Assembly: GCF_002161355.1 (NCBI RefSeq)
Contig: NZ_NFHL01000002.1
Coordinates: forward strand, 310,001 to 374,000
DNA from: Lachnoclostridium sp. An76
GTDB taxonomy: Bacteria; Bacillota; Clostridia; Lachnospirales; Lachnospiraceae
Length of the DNA: 64,000 nucleotides
Direction: 5' to 3'
A program made the position numbers and the translations under genes. The notes beneath the pieces were generated by a model. It saw nothing but the letters and a program-made list of their open reading frames with translations. It had not been told where the DNA came from and ran no database searches. Shown piece by piece: positions 16,334 through 28,013 of the stretch (position 1 is the first letter of the stretch; each line of letters opens with the position of its first letter).

Positions 16334-16758
16334 GGCGTTTCCCGTATTCCTGCCGTTTCACGCATTCTTTGTTTCCCGTATTCTTCGGCGATGCGGATCC
16401 CTTCCGCAGTCTCGCACGCCTGACGGTAATAGTACTCCAGCGCCGTCTCGAGCACCTGCGGCCGCTTCCCGGCGAGAAGGTCCGGGCTCAGCAGGACTTC
16501 CCGGCGGTAGGCCAGCATCCGCTCGCCTGTCCTGATATAATTTTCCTGTGTTTCCAGATCCACGATAAGCTGAGGGGACTCTCCGATATAGAGGATGCTG
16601 CCCTCACGCTTCATCCTGATATGTCCTTTTTCTTCCATTACCAGTACCGCTCCCTTTTCCAGATCTTTATGTTTCAGCACATATAAACCGCTCTGAGGGA
16701 GCGAATTCCCGGCGCAGGAATGAGCCTGCATGCGTTCATCAGTGTGATCCCACATCAT
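16330..16758 (-). CDS. Unknown protein, last gene of the V-ATPase operon
   Basis: The protein has 142 residues and starts MMWDHTDERMQAHS. Its ATG overlaps the ntpD stop by 4 bases, and AAGGAGG inside the end of ntpD serves as the ribosome site, so it is translated with the ATPase genes. It has no signal peptide or membrane span. The middle part (GLYVLKHKDLEKGAVLVME, IRMKREGSILYIGE) looks like a small beta structure. The C-terminal half is helical and charged (RPQVLETALEYYYRQACETAE). I do not recognise a family. An assembly or regulatory role for the ATPase is possible from position only. Confidence 0.75.
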   Translation of the reverse strand: MMWDHTDERMQAHSCAGNSLPQSGLYVLKHKDLEKGAVLVMEEKGHIRMKREGSILYIGESPQLIVDLETQENYIRTGERMLAYRREVLLSPDLLAGKRPQVLETALEYYYRQACETAEGIRIAEEYGKQRMRETAGIRETP

Positions 16759-17417
16759 AGGCCAGCCTCCTTATAATGATGCGCTTCCTCCAGCATCATA
16801 TCCTTCACCTTCATCAGCCGGATCTGCGTGCTCCGCTCATTCTCGTCCAGCTTCATGGTAATATACTTTATGCTCGCCTCGGTCTCGGGGATGATCACAT
16901 GCTCCAACGCGTTCACGCGGCGCCTTGTCTTCTCGATCTCTGCCGCCATGAGCTGGCACGCCTTCTCCACTTCCGCCAGGCGGATCATATCCGGCAGGAC
17001 ATCCGCCAGTGACTTGACCGCGCCGTCCAGATCGCCGGATGTAAACGCAAAGCCATAAGAATAGATATCATTCTCATCCGCTGTGCGCATCTTATACTCA
17101 AAAACCGGGATATCCACGCTCATGACATTCCTGTCCCCGGCTTCCAGAGAAACTTCCTGCTTCGGCGCCATGAGCGCAGTGTTGAGCGCCGCCTCGGACA
17201 TTCCGGCTTTGGCAATGACAAAATTCCGGTTCGCAGACCTGATGCCAGCTTCCACCTTCATGCGCACTTCCATATTTTCGCGGACAAGGTCAAGATACTG
17301 ACGCATCAGCTCATCCCGCTTGTCCTTTAATAATTTGTGCCCTCGGATGGCAGTGATCCGCTTCTTTTTCAGACGGGTCAGCTCCATCCGGGTCGGATTC
17401 ACCTGTTTCGCCGCCAA
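16755..17417 (-). CDS. ntpD: V-type ATP synthase subunit D (central stalk)
   Basis: The protein has 220 residues from a TTG start at 17417 (GGAGG 7 bases upstream); mature start MAAKQVNPTRMELTRLKKK. It is a long helical hairpin with LKDKRDELMRQYLD at the front and RRVNALEHVIIPETEASIKYI near the end, the family signature. Subunit D forms the rotor shaft inside the A3B3 head. The upstream frame to 17456 runs into a palindromic repeat and is not expected to be translated. About 180 bases of repeat DNA separate it from ntpB, unlike the tight packing of the other subunits. Confidence 0.95.
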   Translation of the reverse strand: MAAKQVNPTRMELTRLKKKRITAIRGHKLLKDKRDELMRQYLDLVRENMEVRMKVEAGIRSANRNFVIAKAGMSEAALNTALMAPKQEVSLEAGDRNVMSVDIPVFEYKMRTADENDIYSYGFAFTSGDLDGAVKSLADVLPDMIRLAEVEKACQLMAAEIEKTRRRVNALEHVIIPETEASIKYITMKLDENERSTQIRLMKVKDMMLEEAHHYKEAGL

Positions 17418-17439
17418 AACACCACCTCCTTCAAAATTG

Positions 17440-17490
17440 TCAGACAACTTGACCAAAAGGGGTCAGACCCCTTTTGCCCAAGCTGTCAGA
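17440..17490. repeat. Imperfect palindrome between ntpB and ntpD
   Basis: The central CAAAAGGGGTCAGACCCC(TTTTG) core is symmetric and the arms extend to about 25 bases each (TCAGACAACTTG against the complement of AAGCTGTCAGA) with a few mismatches. It looks like a REP-type repeat unit. In the message it would form a stem-loop upstream of the ntpD ribosome site. Confidence 0.75.
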
Positions 17491-17506
17491 ATATTCTCGC
17501 CCTTCC

Positions 17507-17611
17507 GGGCTTCCGGGACAGACCCACTCCGCTTACGCTTCGGGGTCAGTTTTTTTTGCGCCCTTGAGGGCTTCCGGGACAGACCCGCTCCGCTTACGCT
17601 TCGGGGTCAGT
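17507..17611. repeat. Two 44-bp direct repeats covering the 3' end of ntpB
   Basis: 17507..17550 and 17568..17611 are the same except for one base (period 61). The second copy contains the last codons of ntpB and its stop; the first is an extra copy behind it. It appears to be a tandem duplication of the gene end. Confidence 0.85.
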
Positions 17612-18976
17612 CCCGTAGTAGAGATCGAGGTATTTGTCATCGATGCGTTTCAGTTCTGTCCTGGGCAGCATCCGTAACAGTTTCCAGCCGATGTCCAGTG
17701 TCTCCTCGATGCCGCGGTCGGTATGATACCCCTGGGAAACGTATTCCTGTTCAAACGCGTCCGCGAATTTTGCGTACATGAGGTCAATCTCTGTCAGCGC
17801 CGCCTCTCCCAGGATGACCATGAGCTCTTTTGCGTCTTTTCCGCGCGCATACGCGGCGAAGAGCTGGTTCATGGTGTTGGAGTGGTCGGCCCGTGTCTTG
17901 CCCTCGCCGATCCCCTTATCCTTCAGACGGGACAGGGACGGGAGCACGTCGATGGGCGGCATGATTCCTTTCCGGTAGAGCTCACGGCTTAAGATGATCT
18001 GCCCCTCTGTGATATATCCGGTCAGGTCCGGGATGGGATGAGTCTTATCGTCCTCGGGCATGGTCAGGATGGGGATCATGGTGATGCTTCCCTTTTTCCC
18101 GTTCTGGCGGCCCGCTCTCTCGTAGATGGAGGCAAGGTCCGTGTACATGTATCCCGGATAGCCACGGCGTCCCGGCACTTCCTTGCGGGCTGCCGACACC
18201 TCGCGGAGCGCGTCCGCATAATTGGTGATATCCGTCAGGATGACGAGCACATGCATCTCTTTCTCAAAAGCAAGATACTCTGCCGCGGTCAGCGCCATCC
18301 TGGGCGTAGCGATACGCTCGATGGCCGGGTCATTGGCCAGGTTGATGAACAGCACGGTGCGGTCAAGGGCTCCTGTCTCCCGGAAACTCTCGATAAAGAA
18401 GTTGGACTCTTCAAAGGTGATCCCCATTGCCGCGAATACAACGGCAAAGTTCTCATCCGTCCCCAGCACCTTCGCCTGTCTCGCGATCTGCGCGGCAAGC
18501 TGGGCGTGGGGCAGGCCCGACGCGGAGAAGATCGGCAGCTTCTGTCCACGGACCAGTGTGTTCAGCCCGTCAATGGCGGACACGCCGGTCTGGATAAACT
18601 CCTCGGGGTAGCTCCTGGCAGCCGGGTTCATGGGCAGGCCATTGATATCCATGCGCGCGTCCGGCAGGATCTCCGGCCCCTCGTCGATCGGACTGCCGAG
18701 GCCGTCGAACACCCGTCCCAGCATATCTTCTGATACGCCCAGCTCCATGCTCCGCCCGAGGAACCTCACCCTGCTGTTGGAAAGGTTGATCCCGGCAGAG
18801 TTCTCAAAAAGCTGTACGAGCACATCGCTTCCATTGACTTCCAGCACCTTGCAGCGCCTTGTCTCCCCGTCCGCGAGCTCGATCTCGCCCAGCTCGTCAT
18901 ATGTCACGCCTTCCACGCCGCGCACCAGCATCAGCGGTCCGGCTACTTCCTGTATGGTCCTGTACTCTTTGGGCAT
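17594..18976 (-). CDS. ntpB: V-type ATP synthase subunit B (regulatory/non-catalytic)
   Basis: The protein has 460 residues, the usual length. It starts [18 protein letters not shown], carries the [14 protein letters not shown] region and [18 protein letters not shown] in place of a full P-loop, then [26 protein letters not shown] and [21 protein letters not shown]. The C-terminal [23 protein letters not shown] segment is typical. It alternates with subunit A in the hexamer. The start codon follows ntpA with no gap. Its last codons lie in a duplicated repeat. Confidence 0.97.
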   Translation of the reverse strand: MPKEYRTIQEVAGPLMLVRGVEGVTYDELGEIELADGETRRCKVLEVNGSDVLVQLFENSAGINLSNSRVRFLGRSMELGVSEDMLGRVFDGLGSPIDEGPEILPDARMDINGLPMNPAARSYPEEFIQTGVSAIDGLNTLVRGQKLPIFSASGLPHAQLAAQIARQAKVLGTDENFAVVFAAMGITFEESNFFIESFRETGALDRTVLFINLANDPAIERIATPRMALTAAEYLAFEKEMHVLVILTDITNYADALREVSAARKEVPGRRGYPGYMYTDLASIYERAGRQNGKKGSITMIPILTMPEDDKTHPIPDLTGYITEGQIILSRELYRKGIMPPIDVLPSLSRLKDKGIGEGKTRADHSNTMNQLFAAYARGKDAKELMVILGEAALTEIDLMYAKFADAFEQEYVSQGYHTDRGIEETLDIGWKLLRMLPRTELKRIDDKYLDLYYGTDPEA

Positions 18977-20743
18977 TTACCGTTCCTCCTTTCCGAACGC
19001 ATTGGCGATCTGCGCGCTTAATTCTTCATCTGCTTTCCTGAATTCTTCGTCCAGGGCGTCCTCATGCACATATTTGAATCGCCCGATCTGCTCCCTCACC
19101 GGCATGGAGAGGAGCTTCTGAAGGGACGCCCCCTCCGCGAGCGCCTGCACTGTCCTGCCATAAAACGCATTGACAAGCGTCATCATCATGTGCTGCTTTT
19201 TCAGCGAAGTATAAGTGTCCACCTCGTGGAAGGAATTCTGGTGCAGGAAATCCTCGCGGATGGATCTCGCCGCCTCCATTTTCAGCCTGTCGCCAGGGGA
19301 GAGCGCGTCCATGCCGACCATCTTCACGATCTCTTCCAGCTCCGCCTCTTCCTGGAGGAGCGTCATCATCTTCTGTCGTCCGGCCATCCAGTCCTCAGCC
19401 ACATTTCCGTTAAACCATTTCTCCATGTCATCCAGGTACAGGGAATAGCTGTTCAGCCAGTTGATGGCAGGGAAATGACGCTTATACGCAAGCGCGGAAT
19501 CCAGCCCCCAGAATACTTTCACGATACGCAGGGTTGCCTGGGACACCGGCTCCGACGTATCCCCGCCCGGCGGAGATACTGCCCCGATCACGGACAGGGC
19601 TCCTTCCCGTCCGTCTTTCCCGAGCGAGATCACATGGCCCGCTCTCTCATAGAACTGCGCCAGGCGGCTTCCCAGATAAGCCGGGTAGCCTTCCTCGCCC
19701 GGCATCTCCTCCAGACGCCCGGACATTTCGCGCAGCGCCTCCGCCCACCGGGACGTGGAGTCCGCCATCAGCGCTACGGAATACCCCATGTCACGGAAAT
19801 ATTCCGCGATGGTGATCCCGGTATAGATCGACGCCTCACGCGCCGCCACCGGCATATCCGAAGTATTGGCGATCAGGACCGTCCTCTGCATCAGAGGCTG
19901 CCCGGTCTTCGGGTCTTTCAGCTCCGGGAACTCATTGAGCACGTCCGTCATCTCGTTTCCCCGCTCCCCGCATCCGATATAGACTACGATATCCGCTTCC
20001 GCCCATTTCGCGAGCTGATGCTGGATCACCGTCTTCCCGCTCCCGAACGGTCCCGGCACTGCCGCCACGCCGCCCTTGGCGATGGGGAAGAAGGTGTCGA
20101 TCACCCTCTGCCCTGTCACAAGGGGCATCTCCGGCGGAAGTTTTTTCTTATAAGGCCGTCCGCGGCGGACCGGCCATTTCTGCATCAGGGTCAGCTCCCG
20201 GTCGCCGTCGTCCGTCCCGACCACTGCCACCACTTCTTCTACCGTAAATTCTCCTGCCCTGATGTCTTTGATCTTTCCTTTTACCCCGTAGGGGACCATG
20301 ATCTTCTGCTGCACGAGCGCTGTCTCCTGCACTGTCCCGATCACATCGCCCGCCTCTACCTCGTCTCCGATCCCGGCGGTGGGCACAAACTCCCATTTCA
20401 GGTCCCGTTTCAGCGACGGCACTTCCACTCCGCGCTTTAAGTTGTTGCCCGACACCTTCATGATATCATCCAGGGGTCTCTGGATCCCGTCGTAGATGCT
20501 GGTGATCAGCCCCGGCCCCAGCTCGACAGACATGGGCACGCCCATGGATTCCACCGGCTCGCCGGGCCCCAGGCCCGAAGTCTCCTCGTACACCTGGATG
20601 GACGCCTGGTCCCCGTGCATCTCGATGATCTCGCCGATGAGGCGCTGGTCCGAGACGCGGACCACATCAAACATATTTGCATCGCGCATTCCCTCTGCGA
20701 TCACGAGAGGTCCTGCCACTTTCCTGATTACTCCTGTGCTCAT
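18977..20743 (-). CDS. ntpA: V-type ATP synthase subunit A (catalytic)
   Basis: The protein has 588 residues. The Walker A motif GPFGSGKT is at 231-238 and the Walker B/arginine-finger region includes [19 protein letters not shown]. The long non-homologous insert typical for V/A-type A subunits (about residues 110-200) is present. Other markers are [18 protein letters not shown] and [18 protein letters not shown]. It hydrolyses ATP (or makes it) in the soluble head. It overlaps subunit F/G upstream by 4 bases (ATGA). Confidence 0.98.
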   Translation of the reverse strand: MSTGVIRKVAGPLVIAEGMRDANMFDVVRVSDQRLIGEIIEMHGDQASIQVYEETSGLGPGEPVESMGVPMSVELGPGLITSIYDGIQRPLDDIMKVSGNNLKRGVEVPSLKRDLKWEFVPTAGIGDEVEAGDVIGTVQETALVQQKIMVPYGVKGKIKDIRAGEFTVEEVVAVVGTDDGDRELTLMQKWPVRRGRPYKKKLPPEMPLVTGQRVIDTFFPIAKGGVAAVPGPFGSGKTVIQHQLAKWAEADIVVYIGCGERGNEMTDVLNEFPELKDPKTGQPLMQRTVLIANTSDMPVAAREASIYTGITIAEYFRDMGYSVALMADSTSRWAEALREMSGRLEEMPGEEGYPAYLGSRLAQFYERAGHVISLGKDGREGALSVIGAVSPPGGDTSEPVSQATLRIVKVFWGLDSALAYKRHFPAINWLNSYSLYLDDMEKWFNGNVAEDWMAGRQKMMTLLQEEAELEEIVKMVGMDALSPGDRLKMEAARSIREDFLHQNSFHEVDTYTSLKKQHMMMTLVNAFYGRTVQALAEGASLQKLLSMPVREQIGRFKYVHEDALDEEFRKADEELSAQIANAFGKEER

Positions 20744-21066
20744 TCGCCTACTCCTCCAAACAGAATATCTGACCCGACCGCCTGCTCTACGGTCTTTTTC
20801 ACGCCCTGCACGCCGGCGCCCGTATTTCCCGACACGCCCGGGATCTGTATGACCGCGGGCAGCTTCATCTCCATGTACTCGTCCAGCGCGCCGCCCAGCT
20901 CTGCGGCCGCCTTCTCCGTAATGTAGACGATCCCATAGCCGCTCTCCGCGAGCTGCCTCAGTCTGTCCCGCGTCTCTTCCCGGCTCTTCACAGGACAGAT
21001 ATTAAGTCCCACTGCCGCGAAACCGTAAATGCTGTCGTAATCACCGACCACTGCGATCTTATACAT
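20740..21066 (-). CDS. ntpG: V-type ATP synthase subunit F (NtpG, rotor tip)
   Basis: The protein has 108 residues. It starts [21 protein letters not shown], with the Rossmann-like start typical of this small subunit, then [13 protein letters not shown] and [15 protein letters not shown]. It binds subunit D at the stalk and influences ATPase activity. It overlaps ntpC by 8 bases and ntpA by 4, so translation is coupled. Confidence 0.95.
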   Translation of the reverse strand: MYKIAVVGDYDSIYGFAAVGLNICPVKSREETRDRLRQLAESGYGIVYITEKAAAELGGALDEYMEMKLPAVIQIPGVSGNTGAGVQGVKKTVEQAVGSDILFGGVGE

Positions 21067-22036
21067 ACATCTCCCTTATCCTTTCCCGGAGCGCATCATC
21101 CGGAAAACCGTTCTGCTTGCCGGTCAGGATGATCCGTACCGTCTTGATCTCGTTTTGCCGCGCGAGCAGATAAGCGAGCAGCGGTCCCACGGAAAACGTT
21201 TCATATTTCTGTGCCTTCATTGTCTCTGTCATGCGGTTGTCGCACCAGCGCTCAAACACTGACGGGGATTCCCGCAGAGCATCCGCGCCTCCCGCGTAGG
21301 AAGTCCCTTCCAGATACCGGGCAATCTCTTCCTCCCCGGCGAGGGCCGCGCGGATCAGCTGCTCTCTGTTTATGCTCCCGCACTCTGCCATCGCACTGCG
21401 CATAAAGTCCGCGCTCTTGCCTGTCTTCCTGGAGCGCACAGCGATCTTAATGTCCGCGATGGCCACCGTGGTATCCGCGTAATCCTCTATGACAGACTCC
21501 CCGGACCGCTTCCCCGCCTCGAAAATGGCTTCCAGCGCCGCTCTGTCGATCAGGACGTCGCAGAGCTGTCCGTCCCTTGTATGCAGCAGCGTCTCCAGAG
21601 CTTCCTCAGCCACACGTCCCATGCTGCCCGGAAGCCTGGAGAACTCCCGGCTCTCAATGATGCGGAGCATCTCTTCCCCGGGGATCTCACAGTCATCGTA
21701 AAAGATGCCGGGCGTCCGCTTCTCCGTGCACACCTCTTTCACCGCAGCCTTTAGATTGTGGTACAGCTTCGGCAGGGACAGCACGTCAAACACGCGCATA
21801 TCCGGCGCCACGTCGCGGATGACTTCCCACGTCTTCTCTTCCTCCCGCTTCAGTACGGAATCCATATCCCCGCTGCCGGAAGGGTCTCCCCAGCCTTTTT
21901 CCCTCACGAGACGGAGCGCCTCCTCCGCAGTCCTGCACGCCATGAGCTGTCCGATCACCGCGTCGGAAAACAGAGAGACCTCCAGCGCACGGATCCGCGC
22001 GACTGCATACGTATATTTTGTATTACCCAAGTTCAC
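21059..22036 (-). CDS. ntpC: V-type ATP synthase subunit C/d (rotor-ring socket)
   Basis: The protein has 325 residues and is mostly helical. It starts NTKYTYAVARIRALEVSLF, which matches the family opening, and has the repeated three-fold helical pattern of d subunits (YADTTVAIADIKIAVRSRKTGK, ending with [13 protein letters not shown]). It links the central stalk D-F to the membrane ring. It sits between ntpE and ntpG as in the Enterococcus hirae operon. Confidence 0.93.
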   Translation of the reverse strand: MNLGNTKYTYAVARIRALEVSLFSDAVIGQLMACRTAEEALRLVREKGWGDPSGSGDMDSVLKREEEKTWEVIRDVAPDMRVFDVLSLPKLYHNLKAAVKEVCTEKRTPGIFYDDCEIPGEEMLRIIESREFSRLPGSMGRVAEEALETLLHTRDGQLCDVLIDRAALEAIFEAGKRSGESVIEDYADTTVAIADIKIAVRSRKTGKSADFMRSAMAECGSINREQLIRAALAGEEEIARYLEGTSYAGGADALRESPSVFERWCDNRMTETMKAQKYETFSVGPLLAYLLARQNEIKTVRIILTGKQNGFPDDALRERIREMYV

Positions 22037-22054
22037 ACCCTCCCTGCGCCATGA

Positions 22055-22648
22055 TCATCCGAACAAAAGCCGGTTTATCCTGTCAGACAGTTCCTCTCTC
22101 TTTGCGCGGAACACTGCCTTGATCGTACAGTTTTCTTCGATGCCGCCGTACACGAGCAGGAAACCGCCGTCAATGCCGCGGGGGTCGCGGGAAACGGTAA
22201 GGCTTCCGCCTTTTTCCGCGGCGATCGTCCGGATCCTGCCTGCAAAGCCTTCGGGCATACGCTCCAGATCCTTCCGGGAGAAACAGATCTCCCCTTGTTC
22301 CGGGAGGACGTATTTTTCAAGCAGCTTCTCCAGCAGCCCGAAATACTCCTCTTCCTCCATGGCAAGCACTGCGTCATAAGCTTTCTCCAGCACTGCGCTG
22401 ATCACATCCTGCCTGGCCGCCAGGAATGCCTGCTTCCTGCGCATATCCGACGAGGAAGCCGCGCGTTTTGCGTACTCCCCGGCGTCACGCCCTGCCTTTT
22501 CCCGGATCTTCTCCGCCTCAGCGCGGGCGCGCCCCTCAGCAGCCGTTACCGCCGCCTCAGCGTCCGCCTGCGCTTTCGCGAGGATCTCCTGCGCAGACTG
22601 CTCTGCCTCCCCGAGGATCCGGGATTTCATTTTATCCAGTCCACTCAT
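22055..22648 (-). CDS. ntpE: V-type ATP synthase subunit E (peripheral stalk)
   Basis: The protein has 197 residues. The first 110 form a long charged helix rich in Ala/Glu/Arg (AEQSAQEILAKAQADAEAAV); a folded C-terminal head follows (RDPRGIDGGFLLVYGGIEENCTIKA reading through the typical GGF..V motif). With the H/G-type helix protein encoded at 25252..25560 it makes the stator stalk. Spacing to the neighbours is 18 bases on each side. Confidence 0.93.
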   Translation of the reverse strand: MSGLDKMKSRILGEAEQSAQEILAKAQADAEAAVTAAEGRARAEAEKIREKAGRDAGEYAKRAASSSDMRRKQAFLAARQDVISAVLEKAYDAVLAMEEEEYFGLLEKLLEKYVLPEQGEICFSRKDLERMPEGFAGRIRTIAAEKGGSLTVSRDPRGIDGGFLLVYGGIEENCTIKAVFRAKREELSDRINRLLFG

Positions 22649-22666
22649 GCTCTTCCTCTCCTTCTG

Positions 22667-25200
<2,534 letters not shown>

Positions 25201-25251
25201 ACCATCATCCCTCCCTTACTTCTTTCTTTTCCCTTTCCGACAGGGTTATGC

Positions 25252-25560
25252 TCACACGAGCAGTGAGAGAGCCAGGCTGACCGCCTCCTGTTCTCTTCTG
25301 AGCGCTGTCTCTTTCAGTTCCCTGACCGCCTGCTCTGTCTGCTCATCGGTCCGCATCTCCTCGCGCCTCGCTTCCTCCTTCGCCTGCTCTTCCAGGGCAA
25401 GGGCCTCTGTTCTCGCTTCCCGCAGGATCTCCTCAGAGATGTCTGCCGCTCTTTTCTCCGCCTCTTCAAAGATCTCCCGGCTCTTCTGCTCCGCCTGCCT
25501 TACGATCTCATCCGCCTGCTCCTCGGTCTCACGGATCGACCGGATCGTCTCTTGTACCAT
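25252..25560 (-). CDS. ntpF: V-type ATP synthase peripheral stalk helix subunit (G/H-like, NtpF position)
   Basis: The protein has 102 residues and is almost all one charged helix (MVQETIRSIRETEEQADEI..., EEILREARTEALALEEQAK), matching the partner helix of subunit E in V/A-type ATPases. It is the first gene of the operon, the place of ntpF in the E. hirae order. GGTGG lies upstream of the ATG. The sequence is low in complexity, so the name rests mainly on position and length. Confidence 0.82.
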   Translation of the reverse strand: MVQETIRSIRETEEQADEIVRQAEQKSREIFEEAEKRAADISEEILREARTEALALEEQAKEEARREEMRTDEQTEQAVRELKETALRREQEAVSLALSLLV

Positions 25561-25684
25561 GGCTTTCCACCACCTTTCCGTCAGACTCCGTCCTCTCAGA
25601 CTTCCTGTCCCCTTAGTTTTTCCAATCCTTCCTGTTTCATGCAGGTCATAATCTTAGCACAATCTTAACACTCGAGTCCACCCC

Positions 25685-25713
25685 ATTATATACCAGCCCC
25701 GCAGAATATTCAA
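25685..25713 (-). promoter_or_regulatory. Promoter of the V-ATPase operon
   Basis: TTGAAT (25713-25708), a 17-base spacer and a perfect TATAAT (25690-25685), about 125 bases before the first start codon. The leader contains AGATTGTG and AGATTATG words but no clear riboswitch. Confidence 0.8.
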
Positions 25714-25755
25714 AACATTTATAAGAATATTTAAGATATATTTATTATTTATACT

Positions 25756-25795
25756 AATAAAAGACCTGCTTCACCATTTCAGGCGATGCAGGTCT
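25756..25795 (-). terminator. Terminator overlapping the trmL stop codon
   Basis: AGACCTGC (25795-25788) pairs with GCAGGTCT (25769-25762), followed by TTTATT. The TGA of trmL lies in the loop, so this ends the six-gene radical SAM to trmL operon. Confidence 0.85.
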
Positions 25796-26262
25796 CCTTC
25801 CGTTTCCATTCCTTTAAATCCATTCTGGCGCAGCGCTTCATACAGAATAATGGCGGCGGAATTGCCGAGGTTCAGCGACCGGATATCTCCTATCATGGGG
25901 ATCCTCACACAGTTTTCCTTATTCTCCACGAGGATTTCCTCCGGGATCCCGGCACTCTCTTTCCCGAACATAATGTAGCAGTCCGGCTCATAGGCGGCCT
26001 CTGTGTATACCTTCTGCGCTTTTGTCGTCGCCATATAGATCTTTGCCCCGGGATTTCTGTAGAGAAAATCCTGGTAATCAATATAGGTTGTCACGTCCAG
26101 GGATTTCCAGTAATCCATCCCCGCACGTTTCAGCGCCTTTTCCGAAAGGCTGAATCCCAGCGGCTCGATCAGGTGCAGCCTCGCCCCTGCCGCCACGCAG
26201 GTCCTTCCGATATTTCCTGTATTCGCCGGTATCTCCGGCTCCAGGAGTACAATATTCAGCAT
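25771..26262 (-). CDS. trmL: tRNA (cytidine/uridine-34-2'-O)-methyltransferase, TrmL/SPOUT family
   Basis: The protein has 163 residues, typical for TrmL. It starts MLNIVLLEPEIPANTGNIGR, the family hallmark for the N-terminal loop. Later motifs are MFGKESAGIPEE (motif 2) and RIPMIGDIRSLNLGNSAAIILYEALRQ (the SPOUT knot that binds S-adenosyl-methionine), split here at its Pro and Asn residues. It methylates the wobble base of Leu tRNAs. The ATG at 26262 is 18 bases behind the aminotransferase stop; AAAGGGG serves as a weak ribosome site. A longer upstream frame is the overlapping aminotransferase end in another frame. Confidence 0.93.
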   Translation of the reverse strand: MLNIVLLEPEIPANTGNIGRTCVAAGARLHLIEPLGFSLSEKALKRAGMDYWKSLDVTTYIDYQDFLYRNPGAKIYMATTKAQKVYTEAAYEPDCYIMFGKESAGIPEEILVENKENCVRIPMIGDIRSLNLGNSAAIILYEALRQNGFKGMETEGDLHRLKW

Positions 26263-26279
26263 AGCCGGTCCACGCCCCT

Positions 26280-27452
26280 TTACTCTTGCTCTTTCCTGAG
26301 CTTCCGGATAAAGTTCTCCAGACGCCCGAGCGCTTCTTTCAGGTCTTCCAGGGAATATGCGTAGGAGATCCTTAAAAATCCCTCCCCGCACTCGCCGAAG
26401 GCAGTTCCCGGGACGACCGCCACTTTCTCTTCTTCCAGGAGTCTTGTGGCGAACTCCTCCGAGGACATGCCGAATTCCCGGATGCTCGGGAATACATAGA
26501 ACGCGCCGAAGGGCTCGAAGCACTCCAGCCCCATCCTTGCGAACTCATGCATAAGGAAGCGTCTCCTCTGGTCGTAGGACTTCCGCATCTCCTCCACTTC
26601 ATCTTCACAGTTCCTCAGGCCTTCCACCGCCGCGTACTGGCTGTTCGTCGGCGCGCACATGATGGCGAACTGATGGAGCTTTGTCATCTGCTCAATGAGA
26701 GCCTTCGGTCCGCAGCAGTACCCGAGCCTCCACCCGGTCATTGCGAAGCCTTTGGAGAACCCGTTGATCACCAGCGTCCTCTCCCGCATTCCCGGAAGAG
26801 ACGCGATGGATACGTGCTGTGTGCCGTAGGTGAGCTCTGAGTAGATCTCGTCGGACATGACATAGAGGTCATGCTCTTTTACGAATTCCGCCACAGGCTC
26901 CAGATCCTCTTTTGTCATGATCGAGCCTGTCGGATTGTTCGGGAACGGCATGATCAGGATCTTTGTCCGCTCCGTCGTATATTTTTCCAGATCCTCCACT
27001 GTGAGCTTGAACTCATTTTCCGCCTGGAGCGGCACTACCACGGGCACGCCGTCCGCCATGACCGTGCACGGCAGGTAGGACACATAGCTGGGCTGCGGGA
27101 TCAGCACTTCGTCCCCCGGATCCAGCATGCACCTAAGCCCCACATCGATGGCCTCACTCCCGCCGACTGTGATCAAAGTCTCTTTGAGCGGATCGTACGA
27201 GACGTGGATCTTGCGCTCCAGATAACGGCAGATCTCCTGCCTCAGTTCCTTTAAGCCTGCATTGGATGTATAAAATGTCTTGCCTTTTTCAAGTGTAAAG
27301 ATGCCTTCCTCCCGGATCCGCCACGGCGTGTCAAAGTCCGGTTCCCCCACTCCCAGGGAGATCGCGTCCTTCATCTCATTTGCCACGTCGAAGAACTTGC
27401 GGATCCCGGAAGGCTGTATATCAACGATCTTTTTTGATAATGGATTTCTCAT
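26280..27452 (-). CDS. Class I pyridoxal-phosphate aminotransferase (aspartate/aromatic type)
   Basis: The protein has 390 residues. Family motifs seen are GVGEPDFDTP near 34-43, YTSNAGLKELRQEI, MPFPNNPTGSI (Asn near 173), SDEIYSELTYG (Asp 201) and NGFSKGFAMTGWRLGY with the PLP lysine K234. It likely transfers amino groups between an amino acid and 2-oxoglutarate; the exact amino acid cannot be told. The start codon shares one base with the stop of the Lrp-like regulator upstream, so the two are made together and the regulator may sense its substrate. Confidence 0.92.
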   Translation of the reverse strand: MRNPLSKKIVDIQPSGIRKFFDVANEMKDAISLGVGEPDFDTPWRIREEGIFTLEKGKTFYTSNAGLKELRQEICRYLERKIHVSYDPLKETLITVGGSEAIDVGLRCMLDPGDEVLIPQPSYVSYLPCTVMADGVPVVVPLQAENEFKLTVEDLEKYTTERTKILIMPFPNNPTGSIMTKEDLEPVAEFVKEHDLYVMSDEIYSELTYGTQHVSIASLPGMRERTLVINGFSKGFAMTGWRLGYCCGPKALIEQMTKLHQFAIMCAPTNSQYAAVEGLRNCEDEVEEMRKSYDQRRRFLMHEFARMGLECFEPFGAFYVFPSIREFGMSSEEFATRLLEEEKVAVVPGTAFGECGEGFLRISYAYSLEDLKEALGRLENFIRKLRKEQE

Positions 27453-27955
27453 TACAGTGTCACCGATATCCTTTCTGATTCTTTCTTCGTCACCATGACC
27501 GTGCCGTGGTCCTTATATTTCTTCAGTATAAAATGCGTCGCCGTGCTCAGGACCCCGTCCAGCGGGGACAGCTTCTCTGACACGAAGCGCGAAACTTCTT
27601 TCAGTGTCTTCCCTTCCATTGTCACCAGCAGATCATAGCTGCCGGAGATCAGGTACACCGCATATACCTCCGGGTAATTGTAGAGGCGCTCCGCGATCCG
27701 GTCGAAACCTCTGTCCCTCTGGGGTGTGACGCGCACTTCGATCAGCGCGGTCACCGTCTCGACGCCGGTCTTGTCCCAGTCGATCAGTGTGTGGTAGCCG
27801 CAGATGATCTTTTCCTTCTCCATCTCCGCCATCTCGTTCGCCACATCTGCCTCTTCCGCTCCCAGCAGGACCGCCAGTTCCCCGAGGTCTACCCGGCTGT
27901 GTTTCTCGATATATTTCAGGATCTCAATCCTGAGGGCTTCTTTTTTTTCATTCAT
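27452..27955 (-). CDS. Lrp/AsnC-family transcription regulator
   Basis: The protein has 167 residues. The N-terminal winged helix (LRIEILKYIEKHSRVDLGELAVLLG) is followed by the ligand-binding RAM domain (TALIEVRVTPQRDRGFDRIAERL, YLISGSYDLLVTMEGK). The HTH segment diverges from classic Lrp (EEADVANEMAEME), as in many archaeal-like or Clostridia forms. It probably controls this operon or the neighbouring aminotransferase in answer to an amino acid. GGGAGG precedes the start. Confidence 0.88.
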   Translation of the reverse strand: MNEKKEALRIEILKYIEKHSRVDLGELAVLLGAEEADVANEMAEMEKEKIICGYHTLIDWDKTGVETVTALIEVRVTPQRDRGFDRIAERLYNYPEVYAVYLISGSYDLLVTMEGKTLKEVSRFVSEKLSPLDGVLSTATHFILKKYKDHGTVMVTKKESERISVTL

Positions 27956-28013
27956 AGCAATTCCTCCCGCATTCTGTTTTTCTGTAACTTTTATACTGAT
28001 CTTTCCTGTTTCT

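Noticed and set aside
17418-17456. Longer ntpD reading from 17456
   Set aside because: It runs through a palindromic repeat and includes the ribosome site; the TTG at 17417 fits the family start.
19064-20440. A 458-codon open frame on the plus strand
   Set aside because: It is antisense to ntpA, rich in His/Arg, with no family features; a shadow of the real gene.
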